Source: DMER64 sp041652255 (GTDB lineage Bacteria; Bacteroidota; Bacteroidia; Bacteroidales; UBA932). Taken from it: a stretch of 12,918 nucleotides of DNA. Under the pieces are notes generated by a model. It had not been told where the DNA came from, ran no database searches, and was given only the letters and a program-made list of their open reading frames with translations. The stretch is taken from assembly GCA_041652255.1 (NCBI GenBank), contig JBAZHT010000050.1, positions 1-12,918 of the forward strand, written 5' to 3'. A program made the position numbers and the translations under genes. Shown here one piece after another: positions 1 to 6,472 of this stretch (positions are counted from its first letter, which is position 1; every line of letters starts with the position of its first letter).

Positions 1-112
1 ATTATCGGCTCAGCTGCTGGAGTATGTCGATACATACAACAAGACAAGGGCTAAACCTTTCGAGTGGACATACACCGGTAAACCCTTAAAAATATAGTTT
101 ACTTTTTAATTA
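1..112 (+). mobile_element. Right end of an IS630-family insertion sequence (partial)
   Basis: The transposase tail at 2-97 is followed by about 15 AT-rich bases, after which the reading frame of an unrelated lipoprotein begins. IS630-family elements typically insert at TA dinucleotides and their transposase often stops close to the right end. Several TA steps (107-108, 111-112, 115-116) could be the junction. The exact boundary and the terminal inverted repeat cannot be fixed because the left end lies outside the window. Confidence 0.5.
2..97 (+). CDS. IS630-family transposase, C-terminal 31 residues
   Basis: Reading from base 2 gives 31 codons and a TAG stop. The residues include YVDTYNKTRAKPF and WTYTGKPL. 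This is the typical end of IS630-type DDE transposases, in which an aromatic-rich helix with a YN pair is followed by the PF.WTYTGKPL tail that closes the catalytic domain. The catalytic DDE residues themselves lie upstream of the window. The protein would cut and join the ends of its element. Only the C-terminus is visible, so it cannot be said whether the copy is intact. Confidence 0.78.
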   Translation, partial: LSAQLLEYVDTYNKTRAKPFEWTYTGKPLKI

Positions 113-856
113 ATTACAACACTAGCTGGTCTGCTGCTCCTCTCAATTTCAGGCTGTAAAAACGAAATAAAAGAAGAATTGCTCTACGGAACCTGGGTTA
201 TAGAAAGTGTTGACGGGCAGGATATTCATACAAACGATTTTTTTGTACTGCGGTTTGACCCGGACGGAACGGAAATGCACGCTTCTCCTTTGTACGAAGA
301 TTCTGTCAATGTTCGTTGGTATCACGGAGAAGATTATACATTCCGGTTCCTTTCAGAGACAAAAAGATCCATAAGGATAACCGGAACATCTCCATTGGGT
401 ATTCCCGTGGATTTGAACCTGAATATTTTAAAACTTACCCCGGATAAACTGGTGTATTTTTATGCCGAGCCGTATTTTGCCGGAGTTTATATCTCTGATC
501 ACAGGCCAATCACTTTGCGTAAACCCAAAGAAGATTATTCACAAGCAATTCTTGGAACCTGGGAATATGAAATGGAAGGGAAGAGGTTCCGTATGGAGTT
601 TATTGACGGAGAAATGTATAATTTCCATGTGTTTGACGGCCGGTCCTGGACAGTGACACCCAATTCACCGCACCGTTATCATTTGTACGGGGATTTTTTG
701 GTAGGTCATGCCATCAAAGAATGGAACGGGATAAAAAGAAATCACAAGCACCATCACGACAATTGGCATCTGACGATCAAAGGGGATAAAATGTACATGA
801 CCGCATACAGGGGCCTGGATAATGTCCAACTAAAAATCATAGCCCGGAAACAGTAA
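110..856 (+). CDS. Two-domain lipocalin-like lipoprotein, start codon apparently lost
   Basis: The open frame runs from a TAA at 107-109 to a TAA at 854-856. Its first codons give a hydrophobic stretch (LITTLAGLLLL) ending in the lipobox ISGC, with the lipidated Cys at 155-157. The 233-residue mature protein would therefore be anchored in the envelope. It shows two related lipocalin-like segments: one from LYGTWVIE (just after the Cys) with FVLRFDPDG, and a second from ILGTWEYE with FRMEFIDG. A His-rich stretch, KRNHKHHHDNWH, lies near the C-terminus. The ligand is unknown. No ATG precedes the signal sequence; the preserved frame would fit an original start of the type MKK before LITT, now replaced by the IS tail. 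Translation could begin only at a rare codon such as ATT at 113 or TTG at 179, and the latter would lose export. The gene is either a very recent pseudogene or uses an unusual start. Confidence 0.7.
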   Translation, partial: LITTLAGLLLLSISGCKNEIKEELLYGTWVIESVDGQDIHTNDFFVLRFDPDGTEMHASPLYEDSVNVRWYHGEDYTFRFLSETKRSIRITGTSPLGIPVDLNLNILKLTPDKLVYFYAEPYFAGVYISDHRPITLRKPKEDYSQAILGTWEYEMEGKRFRMEFIDGEMYNFHVFDGRSWTVTPNSPHRYHLYGDFLVGHAIKEWNGIKRNHKHHHDNWHLTIKGDKMYMTAYRGLDNVQLKIIARKQ

Positions 857-867
857 TTTTTTCAATT

Positions 868-905
868 AACTATATAAAATAGTTGTATAACTAAAAAATA
901 TAGTT
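868..905. promoter_or_regulatory. Paired BlaI-type operator dyads
   Basis: Two 17-bp dyads of the same form, AACTA-N7-TAGTT, lie at 868-884 and 889-905. Their centres are 21 bp apart, which is two helical turns, so two dimers would sit on one face of the DNA. The shared half-sites also form a third dyad between them (AGTT-GTAT-AACT, 881-892). The position 29-66 bases upstream of a BlaI/MecI-type repressor gene fits autoregulation, the usual arrangement in this family. Confidence 0.62.
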
Positions 906-912
906 ATATTAG
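883..912 (+). promoter_or_regulatory. Possible promoter of the blaI-like operon
   Basis: TTG at 883-885 and TATATTAG at 905-912 are 19 bases apart and resemble the Bacteroidota -33 (TTG) and -7 (TAnnTTTG) boxes with one mismatch in the latter. Both overlap the operator dyads, as expected for a repressed promoter. The region is very AT-rich, so chance matches are likely. Confidence 0.35.
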
Positions 913-914
913 CG

Positions 915-932
915 GTGTAAATAATTATACAC
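915..932. promoter_or_regulatory. Third dyad directly before the blaI-like start codon
   Basis: GTGTA-N8-TACAC is a perfect 5-bp dyad whose right half ends one base before the ATG at 934. It differs from the two AACTA/TAGTT dyads but resembles the TACA/TGTA halves of operators bound by BlaI/MecI proteins. It could be a further operator or a small hairpin covering the start codon. Confidence 0.35.
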
Positions 933-933
933 C

Positions 934-1293
934 ATGAAACTTACTGCAAAAGAAGAAGAGGTAATGACCTTTTTTTGGGACAGGGGGCCCCTGTTCGTAC
1001 GGGAACTTTTGGACTTCTACCCTGAACCCAGGCCGCATTTCAATACACTGTCAACCATAGTACGGGGACTGGAGGAAAAAGATTTTTTGAACCACAATGC
1101 CTTTGGTAATACACACCAGTACTATCCCGTAGTTAGTCGTGAAGACTTCCGTAAATCAACACTTAAAGGAGTCATTCGTAAGTATTACAGCAGTTCTGCA
1201 TTCAGTGCGGTTTCTTCACTTATTGAGGAAGAGGCTATCTCCCTGGACGAATTGAAAAAACTCATATCGGAAGTGGAGCAAAAAAACAATTGA
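934..1293 (+). CDS. BlaI/MecI-family transcriptional repressor
   Basis: The 119-residue protein has the normal size and layout of BlaI/MecI/CopY repressors. A winged helix occupies about residues 1-72, with the start LTAKEEEVM.FFWDRGP, a recognition-helix region at RPHFNTLSTIVRGLEEK, and a wing ending near THQYYP. A helical dimerisation segment follows (about 75-119). Such proteins bind operator dyads as dimers and are inactivated by proteolysis when a partner M56 sensor is triggered. The partner is the next gene, whose ATG lies two bases after this stop. The upstream dyads at 868-905 suggest control of its own operon. The signal is unknown, and nothing here points specifically to beta-lactams. 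Confidence 0.88.
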   Translation: MKLTAKEEEVMTFFWDRGPLFVRELLDFYPEPRPHFNTLSTIVRGLEEKDFLNHNAFGNTHQYYPVVSREDFRKSTLKGVIRKYYSSSAFSAVSSLIEEEAISLDELKKLISEVEQKNN

Positions 1294-1295
1294 TC

Positions 1296-3362
1296 ATGGG
1301 TGCTTTTGTCACATATTTATTGAAAGCCGGCATTTTCCTGCTGTTCTTTTACCTGTTCAACCGTCTGTTATTGGCAAAGGAAACATTTCACAGGTTTAAC
1401 AGGATTGTATGGTTACTGATCATCCCTGTTTCCCTGTTGCTTCCTTTCTGCGTTTTGGAATCCTTTGATCCCCTTGCCTTGTTTGGACAAAAGCAACAGG
1501 ACGGGCAGATGCTCATTATTTCAGAAGGTATGACCGCCAGCGTGATGGATCCCTCAGACGGATCTATTGCCATGGCCCGTATGGTACAATGGATCCTCCT
1601 GGTATACTTCTCAGGCGTTTTGGCCTGTTTTGTTTTCTATATCATTTCCTATGTTAAACTGGCGGCCATATTGTGGAGAAACAAACACAACAGAAAAGAA
1701 ACCGCATTTGAAGAACTGCTGGACGAATGCAAGCAACTGGCCGGAGTAAGGAAAAAAGTTAAGCTGCTGGTCCATAATCAGGAGACGGCCCCGTTTAGCT
1801 GGATGCGCTACATTGTCGTTTCTGAAAACGACATGACAGAAGACGGGCGGGATATCCTTATCCACGAATTATCGCATATTCGCATGGGCCATTCACGGGA
1901 CCTGATCTTAACAGACCTGCTCATTCTTTTTCAATGGTTCAATCCCGCAGCGTGGCTCATGAAACAATCCATTCAGCAGGTACATGAATTTCAGGCCGAC
2001 GATGCAGTCCTTAAAGCAGGCATTAATGCAAAACAATACCAATTATTATTAATAAAGAAAGCTGTTGGCACAAGACGCTACTCCATGGTCAACAGCTTTA
2101 ATCACAGCAAACTCAAAAAAAGAATCACCATGATGTGGAAAAAGAAATCAAGCAAATGGGCGTTTGCAAAGTGCATGTACGCTCTGCCTCTCGCATTCAT
2201 TGCCATTACGGCATTTGCAACACCTGAAATCTCCGGCAGGTTGTCAGAGATATCCTCTGTCAAAGATATAAAAATTTCTTTGCAGCAGAACATTAAACCC
2301 GTAACCCCTCCCTTGCCTCCGCCGGCACCTCCGGCAGCCGTTCCCGTTTCGCCCGATGCCATTCCCCTTCCCCAGGGCGGGCAGGATACGCTGGTTCCCC
2401 TGGCCACTGTTGAAAAAAGGCCTTTATTTGCTAACGGTGAAGCGGAAGATGCATTTACCCGCTGGGTATTTGAACATATAAAATATCCGGAGGAAGCCAA
2501 AAATAAAAAAATTCAGGGAAGGGTAGTAGCCGCTTTTGTTGTAAACCAAGAGGGATATGTTACAAATGTTGAAATACTCAGAGGTGTAGATCCCCTCCTG
2601 GACGCAGAAACTATTCGCGTTCTGGAGTCATCCCCAAAATGGGAACGTCCCGGGATATATAAAGGCAAGAACGTAAGGGTGCGGTACAATTTTCCCTTGA
2701 ATTTTTCGCTCAGAAAGGATAAGGAAGAAAAGCAGGTAAAACAGTCTGAGAACCCGGAAGACCTTGGATTGGAACCTGCCGTATTTGCCAACGGAAAAGG
2801 GGAAAATGAATTTGCTTTTTGGGTGATGCAACATATGAAATATCCGGAGGATGCAAAAAATGAAGGAGCCGGAGGAAGGCTTTTGGTATCTTATGAGCTT
2901 TCGAAAGAAGGCACTATTACTCAGGTTGAGATTATCGGAGGAGTTCATGCTTCCATAGATGCCGAGGTTTTGCGTGTCATAAAATCTTCACCCAGATGGG
3001 AAAAACCAGCTATGAAAGAAGGTGTTCCGGTCAAAGTTACTTATGTGATGCCTATGATTTTCTCGTTAAGAGGTAATGACCTGGATAGCGCAAAAACCAT
3101 AAAGGAATTGAAAGATCTAAAGAAACTTCAAGTTTTGGATGGTTTTATTGTAGTGGGTGATTCAAATCAATCCGATGTAAGACAGGATGTTACAAAAATT
3201 CCAAAAGATGTACTGGTTATTGTCGATGGTAAGGAAGTTGAAGATCTTCAAGAACTTGATCCCGAAGATATTGAAAGCATAGAAGTCCTGAAGGATGATA
3301 AAGCTATTGAAAAATACGGCGAAAAAGGCAGAAAAGGAGTGATCATTGTGAAGCGGAAGTAA
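1296..3362 (+). CDS. BlaR1-like M56 metallopeptidase sensor with two TonB C-terminal domains and a plug-like tail
   Basis: The 688-residue inner-membrane protein has N-terminal membrane helices near residues 5-25, 36-53 and 95-118, then an M56 protease domain with the zinc motif HELSH (190-194) and the downstream HEFQAD (230-235). A further helix follows near 290-310, then a proline-rich linker (PPLPPPAPP, about 338). Two copies of a TonB C-terminal-type domain lie at about 377-473 and 496-592. Each begins with an FANG motif and WV..H.KYPE.AKN and ends with a SSP.WE.P segment, so they arose by internal duplication. The tail from about 638 (VLVIVDGKEV, IESIEVLKDD, GVIIVKRK) resembles the plug of TonB-dependent receptors. 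By analogy with BlaR1, signal binding would activate the protease against the BlaI-like repressor. The ATG at 1296 was preferred to a TTG at 1290. The gene is translationally coupled to the repressor gene. Confidence 0.87.
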   Translation: MGAFVTYLLKAGIFLLFFYLFNRLLLAKETFHRFNRIVWLLIIPVSLLLPFCVLESFDPLALFGQKQQDGQMLIISEGMTASVMDPSDGSIAMARMVQWILLVYFSGVLACFVFYIISYVKLAAILWRNKHNRKETAFEELLDECKQLAGVRKKVKLLVHNQETAPFSWMRYIVVSENDMTEDGRDILIHELSHIRMGHSRDLILTDLLILFQWFNPAAWLMKQSIQQVHEFQADDAVLKAGINAKQYQLLLIKKAVGTRRYSMVNSFNHSKLKKRITMMWKKKSSKWAFAKCMYALPLAFIAITAFATPEISGRLSEISSVKDIKISLQQNIKPVTPPLPPPAPPAAVPVSPDAIPLPQGGQDTLVPLATVEKRPLFANGEAEDAFTRWVFEHIKYPEEAKNKKIQGRVVAAFVVNQEGYVTNVEILRGVDPLLDAETIRVLESSPKWERPGIYKGKNVRVRYNFPLNFSLRKDKEEKQVKQSENPEDLGLEPAVFANGKGENEFAFWVMQHMKYPEDAKNEGAGGRLLVSYELSKEGTITQVEIIGGVHASIDAEVLRVIKSSPRWEKPAMKEGVPVKVTYVMPMIFSLRGNDLDSAKTIKELKDLKKLQVLDGFIVVGDSNQSDVRQDVTKIPKDVLVIVDGKEVEDLQELDPEDIESIEVLKDDKAIEKYGEKGRKGVIIVKRK

Positions 3363-3467
3363 TCTCAGAGATTCTGCGCAAGTCCCGTCGGCACAAAATT
3401 GCAAGATCTTCACATGCAGGGTCTTGCATTTTTTATTCGGATGCTGTTGCGCAGAATCTCTGAGATT
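3361..3467. repeat. Inverted-repeat element A1 (21-bp arms, 94-bp palindrome pitch)
   Basis: The left arm (3361-3381) reads AATCTCAGAGATT then CTGCGCAA, and the right arm (3447-3467) is its exact reverse complement. The interior is 65 bases. Each arm holds a perfect palindrome AATCTC-N-GAGATT, with centres at 3367 and 3461, 94 bp apart. The left arm overlaps the TAA of the M56 gene. The right arm forms the spacer of the deformylase promoter. The interior carries TGCAAG motifs in mirror positions and a terminator-like hairpin. Confidence 0.92.
3400..3434 (+). terminator. Intrinsic terminator-like hairpin after the M56 gene, inside element A1
   Basis: TGCAAGA (3400-3406) pairs with TCTTGCA (3422-3428), followed immediately by six T residues (3429-3434). 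An A-tract before the left half makes the structure usable in both directions. It lies 38 bases after the M56 stop codon. Confidence 0.5.
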
Positions 3468-3477
3468 CCTACCTTTG
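3447..3477 (+). promoter_or_regulatory. Promoter of the deformylase gene, built on the right arm of A1
   Basis: TTG at 3447-3449 and TACCTTTG at 3470-3477 match the Bacteroidota -33 and -7 boxes with a 20-base spacer containing the palindrome centred at 3461. The -7 box begins 9 bp after the palindrome centre. Only three bases separate it from the ATG at 3481, which predicts a leaderless or nearly leaderless transcript. Confidence 0.6.
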
Positions 3478-3480
3478 ACC

Positions 3481-4053
3481 ATGCAAAAAACACTCCTGTC
3501 TTTTCTATTATTGCTGGCGGTTGCCTGTAGCAATTTTTCATCTATAGAGAAACACCGTATTGGCAAACCCGGTGACTCGGATCAAATGATGGCACTTTTT
3601 ACCAACCAGGTGCCGGAAGAGTTGCGGTTTCTGCATTTGAAGGCCGGCCCCCTGAATCGCAGGGATATGAAAACAAAGGCCTATGCCACGTTAAAAGCAC
3701 GTATGCTGGCAACCGTCCGGGACACTGCCAACACCGGGGTGGGGATTGCCGCCCCTCAGGTGGGTATCAGCAAGCAATTGATTGCTGTACAACGTTTGGA
3801 TAAGGAAGGCGAACCTTTTGAATTCTATGTTAACCCTGTAATTGAGAAGTACAGTGAAGAGAAAAAGTGGGGATGGGAAGGTTGCCTTTCTGTTCCGGGA
3901 GAAAGGGATACGGTCTTGCGTTCCACACAGGTGGTGATTGCATACAGAAACCAGGATTCCTGGCAAACAGTCCGTGATACGGTCTCAGGATTTACGGCGG
4001 TTATTTTTCAGCACGAGATCGATCACCTGAACGGGAAGCTTTATATTGATTGA
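3481..4053 (+). CDS. Peptide deformylase-family lipoprotein
   Basis: The 190-residue protein contains all three peptide deformylase signatures: GVGIAAPQ (86-93), EGCLS (133-137, metal-binding Cys135) and QHEIDH (177-182, with His178, Glu179 and His182). It should therefore bind a metal and be able to hydrolyse formyl-peptides. Unusually, it starts with a lipoprotein signal, MQKTLLSFLLLLAVAC, lipobox AVAC with Cys16, so it is predicted to be exported and lipid-anchored rather than cytoplasmic. The segment before motif 1 does not resemble the usual N-terminus of the housekeeping enzyme. The start was chosen by the signal peptide and by the promoter three bases upstream. Its last 53 bases overlap the 3' end of the opposite-strand dehydrogenase gene. 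A role on formyl-peptides or other N-blocked peptides in the envelope is inferred, not shown. Confidence 0.83.
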   Translation: MQKTLLSFLLLLAVACSNFSSIEKHRIGKPGDSDQMMALFTNQVPEELRFLHLKAGPLNRRDMKTKAYATLKARMLATVRDTANTGVGIAAPQVGISKQLIAVQRLDKEGEPFEFYVNPVIEKYSEEKKWGWEGCLSVPGERDTVLRSTQVVIAYRNQDSWQTVRDTVSGFTAVIFQHEIDHLNGKLYID

Positions 4054-4972
4054 TATTATCCACCATCATGGCCACCAGGCGCTTCCGTGCTTCTATGGAA
4101 GCCCATCCAATGTGCGGTGTCAGGAATAGTTTTGACCGGTCTTTTACCTTGTAATAACAATGATCCGCGGGGAGCGGCTCGGCACAAAACACATCCATCC
4201 CTGCCCCGGCAAGCCGGTTTTCGTTCAGCGCATCGGCCAGTGCGCATTCATCCACAATGGCACCCCGGCCCATGTTGAAAAGATAGGCCGAGGCTTTCAT
4301 TTTTTCCAACTCGGCTTTTCCAATCAATCCGCGCGTCTTTGCATTGAGGGGGGAATGGATGGTCACCACATCCGAGGTGTGCAGCAGCACATCCAGTTCC
4401 ACCCGGCGGTATTGCCCGCCGGCACGGTCTTTCCCCGAGGAAGAATAATATACCACGTCCATACCGAAAGCCGAGGCGATGGCCGCCACTTTCCCCCCGA
4501 TGGCGCCCATCCCGATGATTCCTATCCGTTTGCCGCTGAGTTCATGAAAATACCGCCCTCCGAAATGGGTGGGCAGCCCGCTTTCTGCATATGCCGGTGA
4601 GTGGGCAAACTGGTTGAAATACGGTCCTTGTTGTACGCAGGAAAGGATGTGGAGGAAGGTGGTCTGCGCCACGCTGTCGGTGGAATACCCGGCTACGTTC
4701 ATCACCGTGATCCCTGCCTTGGTCGCAAATTCCAGGTCAATGATATCCATACCGGTGGCTGCCACGCAGATCAGCTTCAATTCCTTTGCAGCCTTTATGT
4801 GTTCTTGCCCGATCTTCACCTTATTCACCAACACAATGTCGGCTTCTGCTATGCGGGGGATCAACTCTTGCGGCAGGGTGTTGTGATATACAGTTAAAGA
4901 TCCAAATTGTTCAAAGGGGCTCAGATCAATGTCATCCCCCATGGTTGCTGCGTCCAGGAATACCATTTTCAT
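4001..4972 (-). CDS. D-isomer-specific 2-hydroxyacid dehydrogenase (hydroxypyruvate/glycerate type)
   Basis: The 323-residue cytoplasmic protein has the full D-2-hydroxyacid dehydrogenase layout: a split N-terminal substrate domain, the NAD-binding motif GMGAIGG (154-160) within a Rossmann fold, and the catalytic triad Arg236 (NMGRGAIVDE), Glu265 (CAEPLP) and His287 (TPHIGWAS). It would reduce a 2-keto acid with NADH or run the reverse reaction. The length and the opening MKMVFLDAATMGDD fit glycerate dehydrogenase/hydroxypyruvate reductase-like members, but the substrate cannot be read from sequence. The C-terminal tail after NINQY runs into the deformylase gene on the other strand. The start ATG is four bases after a TACCTTTG -7 box. 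A second ATG two codons on is an alternative start. Confidence 0.88.
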   Translation of the reverse strand: MKMVFLDAATMGDDIDLSPFEQFGSLTVYHNTLPQELIPRIAEADIVLVNKVKIGQEHIKAAKELKLICVAATGMDIIDLEFATKAGITVMNVAGYSTDSVAQTTFLHILSCVQQGPYFNQFAHSPAYAESGLPTHFGGRYFHELSGKRIGIIGMGAIGGKVAAIASAFGMDVVYYSSSGKDRAGGQYRRVELDVLLHTSDVVTIHSPLNAKTRGLIGKAELEKMKASAYLFNMGRGAIVDECALADALNENRLAGAGMDVFCAEPLPADHCYYKVKDRSKLFLTPHIGWASIEARKRLVAMMVDNINQYKASRSGDRSRAEK

Positions 4973-4976
4973 CTCG

Positions 4977-5011
4977 CAAAGGTAGAAGATTCTCAGAGAT
5001 TCCTTAAATTG
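4977..5011. promoter_or_regulatory. Divergent promoter region with a single A-type palindrome
   Basis: A near-palindrome centred at 4995 (GATTCTCAGAGATTC, one mismatched pair) resembles the palindrome of the A elements but stands alone. On the minus strand TACCTTTG occupies 4984-4977, four bases before the dehydrogenase ATG. On the plus strand a weak TTAAATTG lies at 5004-5011, exactly 9 bp from the centre as in the paired elements, five bases before the esterase ATG. No TTG box is evident for either direction. Confidence 0.5.
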
Positions 5012-5016
5012 CAGCC

Positions 5017-6399
5017 ATGAAAAAGTTGCTATTGTTTATTGGGATAATGCTGCTGGCTGCGTGCAGCAGCGAACCCGTGCTGGAAATCACGGGAGGTAAG
5101 GTTCAGGGAGTGGAAACCGAAATTCCGGGTATCTATGTGTTCCGGGGTATTCCTTATGCGGCACCGCCGGTGGGTGAGCTGCGCTGGAAAGAACCGCAGC
5201 CTGTCATTCCATGGGAGGGGGTGCTTATGGCGGATACGTTTGGACCTGCCGCCCCGCAGACAGATAAAGTTTCCGGCACATCCGGTCAGGGAATCGATTA
5301 CGTAAAAGAGTTCTTTGCCAACGGGGATCCGTTACGTAGTGAGGATTGCCTGTACCTGAATATATGGACGCCTGCTCCCGGAAAGCCCGGGGAAAAACTG
5401 CCTGTTGCTCTGTGGATACATGGAGGTGCGTATATGCAGGGATTCGGTCACGAAATTGAGTTTGACGGTATGGAATATGCCAAAAGGGGTGTGATTCTGG
5501 TTACTATCAATTACCGGCTGGGACTTTTAGGTTACCTGGCACATCCGTTACTGACCGCGGAAAGTCCCAATAATTCTTCAGGGAATTACGGGCTGTTGGA
5601 CCAGATTGCTGCTTTGGACTGGGTCATTGCAAATATTGAACAATTTGGTGGAGACCCCCACAATATTACCGTATTCGGACAATCTGCAGGTGCCGGTAGT
5701 GTTCAGGCAATGGTCACCTCGCCCTTGAGCCGTGATAAAATGCAACGCGCCATAATCCAGAGTGGCGGAGGATTGAGCGGGTTGAGTACAACGCCTTTTC
5801 TTCCGCAGATGGAGCAGATAGGGCAGGAATTGTTTGCCGATACGGATATAAATACACTGGAACAGATGAGGGCGTTGACCTTTGAAGAATTGCAACAATT
5901 GTTCACCGGTTGGATGATCCAACACAAACGGTTTATGATGCTCCGACCCAATATTGATCAATACGTTCTTACGGAAGATTTCGCAAAAGCAGCCATGGAA
6001 GGGGGAATTGCCGACATACCCATTATGATAGGGGGGTGTAAAGACGATATGAGTCCCGCCATGACCGGTCAGTCGCTCTATGATCTCAGCATTGCCCTGG
6101 AATACCGGGGCAGGCGGCCGGCTTACATTTACCGTTTTGACCGTGAATTGCCCGGGGACGACAACGGCGCGTTCCACTCGGCCGAGTTGTGGTATGTATT
6201 TGGCACACTGGATCGTGCCTGGCGGCCTTTTACCGCGGAAGATCGTGAGTTGAGCCACCGGATGATTGACCACTGGACCTCCTTTATGAAAAAAGGAGAT
6301 CCCAACGCGGAAGGCCTTCCACGCTGGGATCCCTATACCTCGGCAAATCCCGCCGAGATGCGGTTCCATCTTCAAGATGACGCGCCACTTGGGCAATAG
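5017..6399 (+). CDS. Type-B carboxylesterase lipoprotein
   Basis: The 460-residue alpha/beta-hydrolase begins with a lipoprotein signal (MKKLLLFIGIMLLAAC, Cys16), so it should sit in the envelope. It has the family features FRGIPYAAPPVGELRW (about 42-57), EDCLYLNIWTP (109-119), the oxyanion-hole HGGAY (135-139), the nucleophile elbow GQSAG with Ser223, and the catalytic-His region GAFHSAELWYVFGT with His387. It would hydrolyse carboxylic esters; the natural substrate is unknown, and acyl or aryl decorations on plant polysaccharides are possible in this type of organism. The final residues HLQDDAPLGQ are encoded by the left arm of inverted repeat B1 and the bases just after it, so the repeat supplies the C-terminus and the stop. 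The gene is transcribed divergently from the dehydrogenase gene and convergently with the GH3 gene. Confidence 0.9.
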   Translation: MKKLLLFIGIMLLAACSSEPVLEITGGKVQGVETEIPGIYVFRGIPYAAPPVGELRWKEPQPVIPWEGVLMADTFGPAAPQTDKVSGTSGQGIDYVKEFFANGDPLRSEDCLYLNIWTPAPGKPGEKLPVALWIHGGAYMQGFGHEIEFDGMEYAKRGVILVTINYRLGLLGYLAHPLLTAESPNNSSGNYGLLDQIAALDWVIANIEQFGGDPHNITVFGQSAGAGSVQAMVTSPLSRDKMQRAIIQSGGGLSGLSTTPFLPQMEQIGQELFADTDINTLEQMRALTFEELQQLFTGWMIQHKRFMMLRPNIDQYVLTEDFAKAAMEGGIADIPIMIGGCKDDMSPAMTGQSLYDLSIALEYRGRRPAYIYRFDRELPGDDNGAFHSAELWYVFGTLDRAWRPFTAEDRELSHRMIDHWTSFMKKGDPNAEGLPRWDPYTSANPAEMRFHLQDDAPLGQ

Positions 6400-6472
6400 C
6401 GAAATCGCAACCGGCAGAAATACAGCGTTATGCGTTTTAGACGAACGTGCAGTGGCGCGTCATCTTGAAGAT
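6368..6472. repeat. Inverted-repeat element B1 (22-bp arms, 94-bp palindrome pitch)
   Basis: The left arm (6368-6389) reads ATCTTCAAGATG then ACGCGCCACT, and the right arm (6451-6472) is its exact reverse complement. The palindrome CATCTT-N-AAGATG is centred at 6373 and 6467, again 94 bp apart; the interior is 61 bases. It lies between two convergent genes. Neither side carries a TACCTTTG box, unlike arms that face gene starts. The stop of the GH3 gene directly abuts the right arm. Confidence 0.92.
6406..6438. terminator. Possible bidirectional terminator between convergent genes
   Basis: CGCAAC (6406-6411) can pair with GTTATGCG (6427-6434) with a two-base bulge. The stem is followed by TTTT (6435-6438) and preceded by GAAAT. 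It lies at the mid-part of element B1, where termination from both genes would be expected. The stem is short and imperfect. Confidence 0.35.

Noticed and set aside
1388..1865. Short minus-strand frames opposite the M56 gene
   Set aside because: They overlap a well-supported coding region in antisense and have no recognisable protein features or start signals.
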